Both the position numbers and the translations under genes were made by a program. The notes beneath the pieces were generated by a model, which ran no database searches, was not told where the DNA came from, and worked only from the letters and a program-made list of their open reading frames with translations. A DNA stretch of 27,496 nt from a virus: IMG/VR virus record IMGVR_UViG_3300042923_000376, positions 1 through 27,496 of that record; one strand, 5' to 3'. Position 1 is the first letter of the stretch, and each line of letters begins with the position of its first letter. Positions 1-8,347 of the stretch are shown piece after piece.

Positions 1-75
1 CCGGTTCCCGTTCGCGTCCTCAAGCTCGATGTGGCTCGGGTCGATCGGTTTCGCGGGCTGCTTTCGCTTCGCCAT
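1..75 (-). CDS. Partial tail-module protein, N-terminal 25 residues
   Basis: Only the first 25 codons lie in the window; the gene runs off the left edge. It starts with ATG at 75, with an AAGGGGG ribosome site 5 bases upstream. The visible residues are basic at first (MAKRKQPAKP) and then acidic (IELEDANGN). By its position just after the tail-terminator-like gene it could be the major tail protein, the usual next gene in siphoviruses. The visible part is too short to confirm this, and a small unrelated protein is also possible. Confidence 0.5.
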   Translation of the reverse strand, partial: MAKRKQPAKPIDPSHIELEDANGNR

Positions 76-96
76 GCGGACCCCCTTAACTGGCGA

Positions 97-119
97 AGCC
101 CCCGCACATGGCGAGGGCT
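97..119. promoter_or_regulatory. Stem-loop between tail genes
   Basis: AGCCCCCGC at 97-105 pairs with GCGAGGGCT at 111-119 around a 5-base loop, giving 9 pairs with one G:T wobble. It sits in the 61-base gap between the tail-terminator-like gene and the next tail gene. No T-run follows on the minus strand, so it is not a classical terminator. It could attenuate transcription or protect a processed mRNA end before a highly expressed tail gene. Confidence 0.4.
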
Positions 120-136
120 CCTACGAATGGGATGGG

Positions 137-565
137 TTACTCGGGGTCTGCCGACCAACCCACTTCAACAACCGCGTAAACGATCGTCGGCTGAGGGTCG
201 GTCTGCACCTGAATGGGCAGCGGCGACGAAAACCAGAGCGGCTTCGACCGCTCCCCCGCAACGGTGAGGGTGATACCCCGACCGCCCGGGAACAGCTTCG
301 CCTCGAGCAGATCCAGAAGAACCTGAACCTGATCGGCGTCCTCGCCCACGATGTGCCCCGTGAATCGCGGGGTCTTCCGAACACGAGGCCCAGTGACGCC
401 GGTCTGCTCGTTCTGACCCTGCGCCGGATGCCACACGATGTATGGTGGCGCCGGCTTCACCGTGCTCGGAGCCGGGTACTTCGCCAGTGTGATGAACGTC
501 TTCGTCGCGAACGCAGTAATCTCCTGCGTCTTCGCCTTCAGCGCGTCAGTGTGCTTCTTCGACAT
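137..565 (-). CDS. Tail terminator-like (tail completion) protein
   Basis: This 142-residue protein is the fourth small gene after the major capsid, the place where siphoviruses encode the tail terminator that caps the tail tube and joins it to the head. Composition fits that family: a helical N-terminus, a region RVRKTPRFTGHIVGED that resembles actinophage tail terminators, then alternating beta-type segments ending in VVEVGW. The ATG at 565 shares a base with the stop of the gene before it, so translation is probably coupled. The call rests on gene order and general resemblance; no catalytic motif is expected. Confidence 0.6.
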   Translation of the reverse strand: MSKKHTDALKAKTQEITAFATKTFITLAKYPAPSTVKPAPPYIVWHPAQGQNEQTGVTGPRVRKTPRFTGHIVGEDADQVQVLLDLLEAKLFPGGRGITLTVAGERSKPLWFSSPLPIQVQTDPQPTIVYAVVEVGWSADPE

Positions 566-990
566 CAGAGACCCGCCTTCTTGTGCGCGTCATCCACAGC
601 CCGCTCAATGCCACGTATGAAGTCCGCTTCCTCCTCGTGGAGGGTCGTGACAAGCTCGTTACCGGGCGTCAGCGCGTTGGGCGAACCTGGAGCACCAAAC
701 TCCACAAGGTTGCCCAGCGGTCCGCCGTACTTCTCTTTCGAGTAGCCGATCTCCGACTCAATGATCGCCGCGCCGAACCCACGGAAGCGCTTCAGGTCGT
801 AGTCGATAGCTCGCGCCGCCTGCTTGAAGTGCCGACGCCGACGCACCTTAGCCTGTGCGCCCTTCTTGATCCTCAAGGACGTCACGTGCATCGCAGACGT
901 CAGAAACGGCCCGATGCTCTTGGGGACCGACTCGAGGTCAGCGGCCAGACGGTCCAGGTCATCGAAGTTGAAGGTGATCCCGTCCACCAT
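565..990 (-). CDS. HK97 gp10-like head-tail / tail-completion protein
   Basis: This 141-residue protein resembles the HK97 gp10 family, which works in tail completion and head-tail joining. It has the family layout: an N-terminal LDRLAADLESVP helix, a basic central stretch (KKGAQAKVRRRRHF), the turn GGPLGNLVEFGAPGSP, which is characteristic of the family, and a C-terminal amphipathic helix (IRGIERAVDDA). The ATG overlaps the previous stop as TGATG. It is coupled to genes on both sides in the connector series. Confidence 0.75.
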   Translation of the reverse strand: MVDGITFNFDDLDRLAADLESVPKSIGPFLTSAMHVTSLRIKKGAQAKVRRRRHFKQAARAIDYDLKRFRGFGAAIIESEIGYSKEKYGGPLGNLVEFGAPGSPNALTPGNELVTTLHEEEADFIRGIERAVDDAHKKAGL

Positions 991-1388
991 CAGGTCACCC
1001 GTTCAACCGGGTAGCGTGACGCGGTGACCTGACCGGCCTGCGCCTCACCCTTGGTGCGGAACACGCGACCCTCCAGCGATGGGTCAGCAGTGGAGACAGT
1101 CACTCGCCACAGCACGTTCACCACCACGTTCGGGGTGGCGCCCACCGCGACATGGATCTGCACGTCCTGAACAGCCGGGACTTGTGATCCCTGTTCCCGT
1201 TCGGACACCGTCATCGTCGGGTACTTCACCCGACCCCGCACGGCCGCGTAGACCGTCACCTCGGTGTCGGTGTACAGCCCGTCAGCATCCGGCCCGGTGC
1301 GACTGATCGTGTACGCCTTGAACGTCTCCGTGAACCGTGTTTCAGCCTGCGCGCGACCCATGCCGAGCGCCCCGCTAAGGATGCTCAC
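990..1388 (-). CDS. Head closure / connector protein (DUF6093-like)
   Basis: This 132-residue protein starts with GTG at 1388, overlapping the previous stop as GTGA. It lies second after the capsid, where head-closure (stopper) proteins are found. The N-terminus (LSGALGMGRAQAETRF) and the beta-rich middle with TVYAAVRGRVKYP and VAVGATPNVVVNVLWRV resemble the actinophage family annotated as DUF6093, which I recall as part of the head-tail interface. Assignment is by order and resemblance, and the exact structural role is inferred. Confidence 0.6.
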   Translation of the reverse strand: MSILSGALGMGRAQAETRFTETFKAYTISRTGPDADGLYTDTEVTVYAAVRGRVKYPTMTVSEREQGSQVPAVQDVQIHVAVGATPNVVVNVLWRVTVSTADPSLEGRVFRTKGEAQAGQVTASRYPVERVT

Positions 1389-1945
1389 CGGGTCTCCACC
1401 ACCGTCACGTCCCCACGCCCGAACTGGCGCCTAATGAGCGCCTGTTGCGGCTCAGGTAGCACCATCCCGGACTGTGCGCCACCGTCAGCGAACGCGGCCT
1501 TGAAGTCGTCGAGAGCGACCGACGACAGCCCCCCGAACGTGAGCCCGGCGCCAGTCTCGACCGCGAGGATTGCCTGCGACACGAGAACCGCAGAAAACGA
1601 CACCAGAATGGGCGGCGCCGTAGCAACACCCCACGTGAACGTCACGTCCACCGGGTCATCACACGACACCGTCAGATACCCGGGCCGGTACGTGTAGTCC
1701 ACCGCAACCGAATCCCGTTCGACCGCGTCCACGGACACGACCGGATACTGAGGCAGATCAACCCGCCCAGCATCCGGCCATGCCGTGAACGTCGAAGTCG
1801 TCGTCGGATAAACGTCCTGCCCGATAACCGACCGAAGGTACGCGGAAGCGTCCACCAACAGTGTGGTGACCCACTCATCCTCCGCACTCGTGAAAGTACG
1901 GTTCAGACGAGCAGCGACAGCGTCAGAGTTGGTGAACGCAACCAC
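1385..1945 (-). CDS. Head-tail adaptor (connector) protein
   Basis: This 186-residue protein lies directly after the major capsid gene, the position of the gp15/gp6-type adaptor that docks onto the portal ring. An N-terminal helical part (DEWVTTLLVDASAYLRSVIG) is followed by a beta-rich insert with LPQYPVVSVDAV and a second helical half. This is the common adaptor pattern of a small helical bundle with an inserted beta domain. The start is GTG at 1945 with a strong AGGAGG site 5 bases upstream. Its stop overlaps the next GTG start. Confidence 0.65.
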   Translation of the reverse strand: MVAFTNSDAVAARLNRTFTSAEDEWVTTLLVDASAYLRSVIGQDVYPTTTSTFTAWPDAGRVDLPQYPVVSVDAVERDSVAVDYTYRPGYLTVSCDDPVDVTFTWGVATAPPILVSFSAVLVSQAILAVETGAGLTFGGLSSVALDDFKAAFADGGAQSGMVLPEPQQALIRRQFGRGDVTVVETR

Positions 1946-1963
1946 GATGACCTCCTAGATGAC

Positions 1964-2824
1964 TTACGGGGTGGCGTCGAACTCGACCACGGCAAGAGCG
2001 GTCGGACGGACCACCTTCGCGCCGTAGACGTGGAGACCCTTGACGCCATCCGCGAACCGCTTCTCGAGACGCACAGCCTCGGTAGAAACGATCTGCTCGG
2101 CGAAGGTCGTAGCGATGCTGTGACCAGCGATCGCCAGACCACCCGTGGCGGCAGCGTCCGTGACAGCCGGCATGTTGTTCGACTTGAACAGCGACAGGCC
2201 GGCAACCTCACCGATGAACCCGTTCAGACGGGCGAGCGGCGAAGCGGAGTCACCAGCCTGGACGAACGAGTCCAGCTTCAGCAGACGACCGTGGAGCGAC
2301 GGCGACACGACCGCGAAGCGGCCCTCTTCGGGAACGTTGTCCTCGTCGAGGGTGACGCTCAGGTCCACGAAAGCGTCGTAGAGGTTCTGCTTCGTGGTGT
2401 GGATCGCGATTGTGCCGAGGTCGTTGCCGGTGCCCTGGATCGCCGTGTTCATCGCGGCGAGGAGGAACGCGTCCGACACGTCACGGAGCTGGTAGGTGGC
2501 GTTGTCGAGCGCCTGGTTCATCACGGCGCCGCCGTTGATGGCCTGTGCGCGCTCCACGTCGTCGAGCTCGAACGCGAAGTACTTCTGCTGGTCGATGAGC
2601 AGCGAACGAGTCGCGTCGTCGATGTCCTCGAACGTGATGTCCGTGTGCGCGGTGTAGGTCCCGATCGTCACGTCGTTGATCGACGTGATCTTCACCGAGT
2701 CGCCGGCACGCCGAATCTCACCCTCGTAGTCGCGGTTGACAAGACCGCCAGCGACAGCCTTCTTGCGGAGGGCGACGAGAATCTTCGCCGTCCAAAGGTC
2801 GGGTACAAAGTTGACAACAGCCAT
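1964..2824 (-). CDS. Major capsid protein, P22 coat-like family
   Basis: This 286-residue protein follows the scaffold gene and precedes the connectors. The opening (VNFVPDLWTAKILVALRKKA, then a NRDYEGEI segment) and the later GDSVKITSI, FELDDVERAQ and AVVSPSLHGRLLK segments match the HK97-fold coat proteins grouped with P22 gene 5, which are widespread in actinophage siphoviruses. It should form the icosahedral shell. There is no N-terminal delta domain long enough for self-scaffolding, consistent with a separate scaffold gene. A GAGAGG ribosome site lies 6 bases before the ATG. Confidence 0.88.
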   Translation of the reverse strand: MAVVNFVPDLWTAKILVALRKKAVAGGLVNRDYEGEIRRAGDSVKITSINDVTIGTYTAHTDITFEDIDDATRSLLIDQQKYFAFELDDVERAQAINGGAVMNQALDNATYQLRDVSDAFLLAAMNTAIQGTGNDLGTIAIHTTKQNLYDAFVDLSVTLDEDNVPEEGRFAVVSPSLHGRLLKLDSFVQAGDSASPLARLNGFIGEVAGLSLFKSNNMPAVTDAAATGGLAIAGHSIATTFAEQIVSTEAVRLEKRFADGVKGLHVYGAKVVRPTALAVVEFDATP

Positions 2825-2841
2825 GATTGGCCTCTCTTGGT

Positions 2842-3471
2842 TTAGCCCTTACCGCCGAGCAGACTCGCAAGCTGGCCGTTGGCCTCGGCTGCGACGATCT
2901 GTTCAGGGGTGAGGGACTTGAGTTGTTCACGAGTGAGCTGCTGAGGCTGCGACGCCTTGCCTTTCGCGCCCTGGTCTGCCGTACCCGCGAATTTCTTCTG
3001 ATCCACGGGGCGCAGTACCGGGTACTTCGCGATGGCGGCTTCGATCGCGTCCGTCACGGACTGCGGGACAACCTCACCGTTGGCATCGATGTCAATCTCT
3101 GACGTTTCGATCACCTTGAGAGCGAGCGCAGGATCATTGACCTTGCCCGCAAGTGCGGCCTTCAGTTCGGCCTGAACGAGGCGCTGATTGAAAGCGGTCT
3201 GCGCTTCCTGACGCGCCTCGCGTCTGGCGTTCTCAAGGGCCTGTTCTTCAGCAGGCTTGTCCTTATTCGCAACCTCGGCCTCAAGGGCTTCGAGTCGCTT
3301 CTTCAGGTCAGCCTTTTCGGCGCGGAGCGCCTTGCGCTGTTCGACGAGATCCTTCACCAGGTCGGACTTGTCCGTTTCAGGAGAAGGCTCAACCGGCGCC
3401 TCGGGGTCAACCGGGGTTTCGGGGTCTGTCAGTTCGGGGTCGACCGTCGCGGCCTGAACCTCTTCGGGCAT
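2842..3471 (-). CDS. Capsid scaffolding protein
   Basis: This 209-residue acidic protein lies just upstream of the major capsid gene. The N-terminal 30 residues are rich in Pro, Glu and Asp. A long heptad-type segment follows (LVEQRKALRAEKADLKKRL and on), and the C-terminus contains QQLTREQLKSLTPEQIV, a short helical stretch of the kind that contacts coat protein in other scaffolds. This fits an internal assembly scaffold lost or degraded during maturation. I see no protease motif in it. Confidence 0.8.
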   Translation of the reverse strand: MPEEVQAATVDPELTDPETPVDPEAPVEPSPETDKSDLVKDLVEQRKALRAEKADLKKRLEALEAEVANKDKPAEEQALENARREARQEAQTAFNQRLVQAELKAALAGKVNDPALALKVIETSEIDIDANGEVVPQSVTDAIEAAIAKYPVLRPVDQKKFAGTADQGAKGKASQPQQLTREQLKSLTPEQIVAAEANGQLASLLGGKG

Positions 3472-3499
3472 AAGGAATCACTCCTTGGTTGGGATACAG

Positions 3500-3564
3500 A
3501 AAGAGCGCCCATCCAGGCGCTCGTTTGGCACCCCAAACGGGGTGATTCACCCGCTTCACGCGGG
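3500..3564 (-). terminator. Three tandem stem-loops, the last a likely intrinsic terminator
   Basis: In the 98-base gap between the MuF-like gene and the scaffold gene, read on the minus strand, there are three stem-loops in a row. CCCGC/GCGGG lies at 3550-3564, GTTTGG/CCAAAC at 3523-3538 and GAGCGCC/GGCGCTC at 3503-3522. The last is followed by TTTCTG, a short U-rich tail. This would reduce read-through from the packaging genes, or process the mRNA, before scaffold and capsid, which are needed in other amounts. Full termination seems unlikely unless another promoter lies nearby; I see none clearly. Confidence 0.5.
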
Positions 3565-3569
3565 GAAAC

Positions 3570-4604
3570 TCAGTACAGGTAGCCGTACCGTTTGAGCAGT
3601 TCGACAGCACGCTCAGGGGTCGACGCCATCGACATGATCTGCTCGGGCATGAGCCGCAGAGTTTGAGTGCGGCGGTACCGTTCGTCGCCGTTCTTCACGA
3701 GGTTGTTCTGCGCTCGAGCCCACGACGACCGCGCCGTCGTGCCCTCACGCGTCGCGTAGACAGTCAGCGGTGACCCGTCAGCCTTCCGACCAATCACCGT
3801 GGGTTGCAGACTCGCCCGCGAATACGACCCATCAGGCCGCTTCGTGGACGTGAGAGCACCACGGCGGGCATTGACCACCTTGACCGGATCAGCGCCAGCC
3901 CTGATCGCCTCCGCGCCCGCCTTCGTGAACACCCGCTCCTGCTCGGCATCACTCAACGACTGGAAGTACGAATCAGGCGAGTCATGGAACCCGTCAGGAA
4001 CATTCCCGTCCACGATCGGCATAGACGTACACCTGCATGACGGGTGACGGTCGAAGTCAGTCCGATACCCGGTCACACCCGCGAGGATCGCGCACCTCGA
4101 GCACGCACCAGCCGACACGACCCGCACAGAGAGCGCGTAGCCCTTCCCCGTGGACAGCGTCTTGTCAGCAGACCGCCCAGCGTCCGTCACCAGCGTCTTC
4201 GCGATGATCGACATGACCGTCGCGCCCGCACGAAACGCCGCAGGAACCCCGCTGCCAGCCGATATCAGCCGCTTAGCGGTCGTGACCGCCGCGAACATTT
4301 CCGGGGCCACAGAACGCCCCTCACGAGACACCCCTCCGAACGCTTCCAGCACCAACAGAGGCCCACCACGAGCAACATCCGTCGCATCCATGACAGCGTT
4401 CGTGTACGGGACAGCCTGACGAGCCGCAGTGACCTGCGCAGCCGAAACAACCCCAGTCAGAAGCGGCGCGACACGATCCCACCCGGCATCCAACGCCGCA
4501 GGATTAATCGACCGCCACAACCGCAACGCCCGACGAGAAGTCTTGTCCGCTAGCGCGTCACGACGCCGCTGATGCTCAACAGCAACATCACGCAGCGTCG
4601 ACAT
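3570..4604 (-). CDS. MuF-like minor head protein / putative capsid maturation protein
   Basis: This 344-residue protein follows the portal, as SPP1 gp7/MuF-type minor head proteins do. The hallmark is the cysteine cluster in the second half, ACSRCAILAG followed by DFDRHPSCRC, a C-x2-C ... H-x3-C-x-C pattern seen in the actinophage minor head proteins called MuF or VG15-like. It probably enters the prohead with the portal. I chose the ATG at 4604, which overlaps the portal stop by 17 bases; the frame is open further upstream but only inside the portal gene. A protease role is often assigned to this family but cannot be shown here. Confidence 0.8.
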   Translation of the reverse strand: MSTLRDVAVEHQRRRDALADKTSRRALRLWRSINPAALDAGWDRVAPLLTGVVSAAQVTAARQAVPYTNAVMDATDVARGGPLLVLEAFGGVSREGRSVAPEMFAAVTTAKRLISAGSGVPAAFRAGATVMSIIAKTLVTDAGRSADKTLSTGKGYALSVRVVSAGACSRCAILAGVTGYRTDFDRHPSCRCTSMPIVDGNVPDGFHDSPDSYFQSLSDAEQERVFTKAGAEAIRAGADPVKVVNARRGALTSTKRPDGSYSRASLQPTVIGRKADGSPLTVYATREGTTARSSWARAQNNLVKNGDERYRRTQTLRLMPEQIMSMASTPERAVELLKRYGYLY

Positions 4605-6048
4605 CAGGATCAACCAGACCCATTTCGCCCTGCACCGCCGCCTGAACCCCAGCACCCAGAGCGTCGTCGAGCTCCTTCTCACGCATCTTCATAATGCGAC
4701 GGATCTCAGCCGGCGAACGCCCATCAAGCTCCAGCAGGTACTCAAACGGGTACCCCATCTGAGACTTCTTCAACAGAGCATCCGCAAGCTGCGCCTCAGA
4801 CCGGATCTCCGGGGACTCCCACACGATCTTCGCCAACCGGGTAGCCTCAGCCGCCTTCGTGTCACCCTTCACCAGCGCCACAAGCCGCAGCACCTCCCGC
4901 AACTGCGGGTCAGTGAACGTGATGAACTCCCCAGCCTTCTTGTTCAGACCAATCTCAGCCGACTTCAACGCATCACCCGACAGGTTCGAGATGCCCTTGT
5001 TCGCCACAAGGTAATGCGGGGGCGTGCGGGTCTGAGCCGCAATATGCCCAACCGCAATCTCAATCGTGTCCGTGAAGATGTTGAGCTGCGCAGCCGACCA
5101 CGAATCGATCTTCGCGTTGTCGCCCGTGATCGTCAGAAGACGCTTCTCCCGCAGATCCTTCATGTCCACCGGACGCGACCCGATGATCTTGCCGTCCGTG
5201 TCCAGAATGGGGATCGTCGGCGGGGTCGTGCCGAGCATCACCCGGGCATCCATCGACGCATAGTCCGCGGCGAGGAACAGGTACGCCCACAGCAGGTTGA
5301 TAGCGTCCTGCATGGGCATGACACCCTGAATCTCCGACAGCGGGTCACCCTTGAGCGTCGGCCGGTTCTGGATCTCCACAACCGGCACCACACCCAGCGG
5401 ATTCGCGACCGGCCAAGCGTCATCCGCGGAGCCGTCACGCTGAACCCACCCACCAGAAGCGGCGTACTCTTCCCGCTGCTGCTCCGACATCGACTCGAGC
5501 TCGTTAGCCGGCGACACCCGCGGACGAATCCACTTGAACACCCACTGAGCCGTGTACAGGGTCGCGTACTCGTCGCTCTCATCGACCCACGTCTTCAATG
5601 CAGCCGTCCGAAGGCGCGGGTTCTCCCAGTCGTACTCAATCTCCACGCTCGAGGGGTGCTCAAACGTGACAATCGGCTCCCCCGAGGAGTCACCCCACAC
5701 AATCACGTAGCAACGCTTCGCCGTCAACGCCGTCACGGCACCCTGCGAGAACTGCGCATCGAATTCGTTCATCTGCAACGCGTCCCACAGCTTCGACGCC
5801 GCAGTCTTCGGCATGTTTGTCACACCGATCGGCTTCAGACGCTCCGCCTCAGCGTTGACGACAGTCCCGCACCAGTTGTCGGAGAAGTCCGCATACCGGG
5901 ACGCGTTCGCCGTCTTCCACTCATCCGTAGCGAAGTTGAGAGGCTGATCCCCCTCGTAGTACGACTCCGCCTTGAGAATGTCCGGGCGACGGTTGTTCAA
6001 CCGGGTGTAGATCCGCTGGGTAAGTTTCCGGGCGTCATCCGCGTTCAT
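4588..6048 (-). CDS. Portal protein, SPP1 gp6-like
   Basis: This 486-residue protein has the features of the SPP1 gp6 portal family: an N-terminal segment with RLNNRRPDILKAESYYEGD, the next block SDNWCGTVVNAEAERL, a central hydrophobic stretch around QDAINLLWAYLFLAADYAS, and a later ISNLSGDALKSAE block. It forms the dodecameric ring through which DNA is packaged and to which connectors bind. It lies between terminase and MuF as expected. The length is normal. The GGAGGG site is only 3 bases from the ATG, a short spacing. Confidence 0.88.
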   Translation of the reverse strand: MNADDARKLTQRIYTRLNNRRPDILKAESYYEGDQPLNFATDEWKTANASRYADFSDNWCGTVVNAEAERLKPIGVTNMPKTAASKLWDALQMNEFDAQFSQGAVTALTAKRCYVIVWGDSSGEPIVTFEHPSSVEIEYDWENPRLRTAALKTWVDESDEYATLYTAQWVFKWIRPRVSPANELESMSEQQREEYAASGGWVQRDGSADDAWPVANPLGVVPVVEIQNRPTLKGDPLSEIQGVMPMQDAINLLWAYLFLAADYASMDARVMLGTTPPTIPILDTDGKIIGSRPVDMKDLREKRLLTITGDNAKIDSWSAAQLNIFTDTIEIAVGHIAAQTRTPPHYLVANKGISNLSGDALKSAEIGLNKKAGEFITFTDPQLREVLRLVALVKGDTKAAEATRLAKIVWESPEIRSEAQLADALLKKSQMGYPFEYLLELDGRSPAEIRRIMKMREKELDDALGAGVQAAVQGEMGLVDPDVDAA

Positions 6049-6063
6049 GCGCCCTCCAAGGGG

Positions 6064-7713
6064 TCAGTAGTAGATGAAGTTGTCGGACGTCGCGAGTGCG
6101 CCGTCAGCGATCGCGTCCATACGCGCCTCATGTGCGAGCACCGACGTCATCGCGAGGTCGATCTTTTGCGGGTCGGTCGGTTTGCCGATGAAGTACCGGT
6201 TGATACCCGTCGCGGGGTCCACCCCACGCGCCCGGAGGATCGCGTTACGCAGGTGCGCTTCCACGTCCACGTCACCGTCATGCTGGAAGTCCGACTCGAC
6301 GTTGTAGACGTCCGTGCGGAACCGCTCGAGCGCCGCATGCATCGGGTTCAGACGGTTCGTCGCCCACTTGATGAACACCTTGTCGCCATGCTCAGCAGCA
6401 AGATTGTCCGCCTCGGACTCCCAGAACGCCGGGTCAAGGTATGCGCGAACAATCTCGAACTCTGATGCCAGCTCCGACCATGCGGCCATGACCTCAGCCC
6501 GCGGAATACGACCGTCCCAGTCCTGCGGGCGCCAATGTGTCTTGCGACGCTTATCCCCGTACACAGGGGTGAACTGGTACCCATCGAGCGTTTCGAGCCG
6601 GATGCCGGTGTGGTCATCGTTATTCGACCCGTCGAACCCTGCACACACCTTCGTCCGCGGCGAAACCGTGATGGGCGTCTCAACCTTCCGGTCAGCCCAC
6701 TTCGTCATCTCAAACCACGAACCCGAACCAGCAACAATCCGGTTCCCGAAGAACCGCTCCGCCTCAGCCGGATTCGCCTCCGCAAGCGCCTGCGACTCCG
6801 CCTCAATCGACCGCTGATCCACCCACGGCGAACCGCCATAGTTGAACGCGAAAATCAACGCCCGATCCTTCTTCAGATCGAACCGAAGATTCGCGGGCGG
6901 CGGGAAGTAGTGCTTGAGAACGTCCTTACGCTTCGACTCATGCGTGTCCTGCGCCTGAGAAGCCTCAGCAGGGTCATACGGGTTCGTCGTCTCCGACACC
7001 CGCCCACCCATACCCGCAGCACCACGCCGCAAAGTACGCATGAACTTCTTCATCTTGTTCGAGTCAGTCCACAGACCCGTCTCATCACACTTCCCGGACG
7101 AGATACGCGCACCGAGCTTGCCGTCAGCCTTCGACGTCACAATCTCCACCCGCGAGTCACGGTTCCCGTTCGGATGACGGATGAACGCCTCACCAGTACG
7201 GATCATGTTCGACAACGGACCCGAATCGATCATCGGAATCAGCGCACCCCAGGTGTTCTCCACCTGATCCTCAACCACAGCAGCAAGCTGAATGCGCGGG
7301 GTGGGCCAGTGACGCCCCTTCGGCTCACCAACTTCGTAGAAGTACACGCCACCACACGGGCACCCATGATCCGCGCACGCGTAGAAGTCGCCCTCAGCCG
7401 CCCACCCATCGAACAGCGCGGGACCCACGAACTCGAGGCACGTCTCCGCAGCAACACCAGGCGACTTACCGACCTTCTGAGCAGCCATCCACTGCCCCGT
7501 GCGATACCGGAACGCGACGTTACGCTCACCAGGCTTCGCGGTCGGACGAACCTCATACCAATTCGCCAACCACACACGATGGTCCAACGTCGGCTGGAAC
7601 GGGTCACCAGCAGTGTCACCCTCAGGGACAACACAGTGGTTCTCAATCCACCACATGCCGAGGTAGCCGAGAGAACGTGTACGAGGCGGGATCTTGTAAT
7701 CAGGCCCCTTCAA
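6064..7713 (-). CDS. Terminase large subunit
   Basis: This 549-residue packaging motor contains a Walker A-like AAQKVGKSP at about residues 77-85, a Walker B-like KCDETGLW at about 208-215, and an RNase H-like nuclease half with GFDGS (about 358-362), YLDPAF (about 424-429) and KIDLAMTSVLAHE (about 516-528) carrying the usual acidic residues. The start appears to be TTG at 7713, overlapping the small-terminase stop by 14 bases. The next ATG would remove a conserved-looking N-terminus with PPRTRSLGY. It pumps and cuts DNA together with the small subunit and portal. Confidence 0.9.
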   Translation of the reverse strand: MKGPDYKIPPRTRSLGYLGMWWIENHCVVPEGDTAGDPFQPTLDHRVWLANWYEVRPTAKPGERNVAFRYRTGQWMAAQKVGKSPGVAAETCLEFVGPALFDGWAAEGDFYACADHGCPCGGVYFYEVGEPKGRHWPTPRIQLAAVVEDQVENTWGALIPMIDSGPLSNMIRTGEAFIRHPNGNRDSRVEIVTSKADGKLGARISSGKCDETGLWTDSNKMKKFMRTLRRGAAGMGGRVSETTNPYDPAEASQAQDTHESKRKDVLKHYFPPPANLRFDLKKDRALIFAFNYGGSPWVDQRSIEAESQALAEANPAEAERFFGNRIVAGSGSWFEMTKWADRKVETPITVSPRTKVCAGFDGSNNDDHTGIRLETLDGYQFTPVYGDKRRKTHWRPQDWDGRIPRAEVMAAWSELASEFEIVRAYLDPAFWESEADNLAAEHGDKVFIKWATNRLNPMHAALERFRTDVYNVESDFQHDGDVDVEAHLRNAILRARGVDPATGINRYFIGKPTDPQKIDLAMTSVLAHEARMDAIADGALATSDNFIYY

Positions 7714-8155
7714 CGGAGACAGCCTTCAGCCAGTCACCCGAGGAAGTCTTACGGGCAGCCGGCGCAGTAGCAGCAGGCGCCGCAGCAGTCCCATCGGAGA
7801 TCCGCCAGCCGTTCTGCCGCATCCCGGGCAGGGACAGTCCGAGCTCCGCTTCCATCCGCAGAGCCACCGTCGACCAGCCATTCACCGCATCAGGCGCAGT
7901 CGCCTTGATATACGCACGCACATAGGCGGCAACCTGAAACTTGAGGCCCAGAGACGCCCATGCTGCACCCTGAGGCTTAGCCCACAGTTCAGCCCACAGA
8001 TCCGTCTCGACCTCGAGCGCTTCAGCCAAAGGGAACGACGGGACGGGGCCGGTGTAACCATCGGCAGGAAGGTCAACCCACTCCCGATCAAGAGACCGGT
8101 ACGAGTTCGGGTCAGGTGCAGGGCCACTACGGGCACGGGCTCCACCAGAAGGCAT
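7700..8155 (-). CDS. Terminase small subunit
   Basis: This 151-residue protein lies directly before the large terminase and overlaps it. The opening PSGGARARSGPAPDPNS and the block RSLDREWVDLPADGY are typical of actinophage small terminases, as is the helical core (ETDLWAELWAKPQGAAW, then FQVAAYVRAYIKA) and the LGLSLPGMRQNGW segment near the end. It recognises the packaging site and feeds DNA to the motor. The start is ATG at 8155, preceded by GAGG at some distance. The C-terminal 30 residues are rich in Ala and Pro. Confidence 0.85.
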   Translation of the reverse strand: MPSGGARARSGPAPDPNSYRSLDREWVDLPADGYTGPVPSFPLAEALEVETDLWAELWAKPQGAAWASLGLKFQVAAYVRAYIKATAPDAVNGWSTVALRMEAELGLSLPGMRQNGWRISDGTAAAPAATAPAARKTSSGDWLKAVSVEGA

Positions 8156-8347
8156 GACATCACATCCTCAGCATCACGCTGCGCGGCATCACGCCACATC
8201 GGAACAGTCGAACACCCCTACGAAACGGGGCTGGTCAGAACGTTTTGAACCCGTCTGAGGTTTTTTCTACCTCCCCGGCGGTACTTTGCCGGGTTGCGAT
8301 GAAGGGTCTCCCCCCCCACCCCTTGTGAGTGTCAGTCGAACATCTGT
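8156..8347. other. Non-coding gap beside terminase: candidate cos/packaging region
   Basis: This 192-base stretch between HNH and small terminase has no convincing gene. It contains a dyad at 8225-8254 (ACGGG/CCCGT arms around the near-palindrome TCAGAACGTTTTGA at 8235-8248), a T-run at 8261-8266, a GC hairpin CCCGGC/GCCGGG at 8274-8293, and an 8-C run at 8309-8316 followed by ACCCC. HK97-like cos phages place cos next to the small terminase, and an adjacent HNH protein assists cleavage. The assignment is by position and structure only. Confidence 0.4.

Noticed and set aside
3570-4682. Longer start for the MuF-like gene
   Set aside because: The extra 26 residues are Arg/Trp-rich and lie inside the portal gene; ATG at 4604 with a 17-base overlap is the natural start.
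5014-6465. 483-residue plus-strand open frame opposite portal and terminase
   Set aside because: Arg/His/Val-rich composition typical of the antisense of a GC-rich gene; it covers two confident genes on the other strand.
6535-7770. 411-residue plus-strand open frame opposite the large terminase
   Set aside because: Antisense of a clearly conserved terminase; Arg/Thr/Pro-rich composition and no ribosome site.
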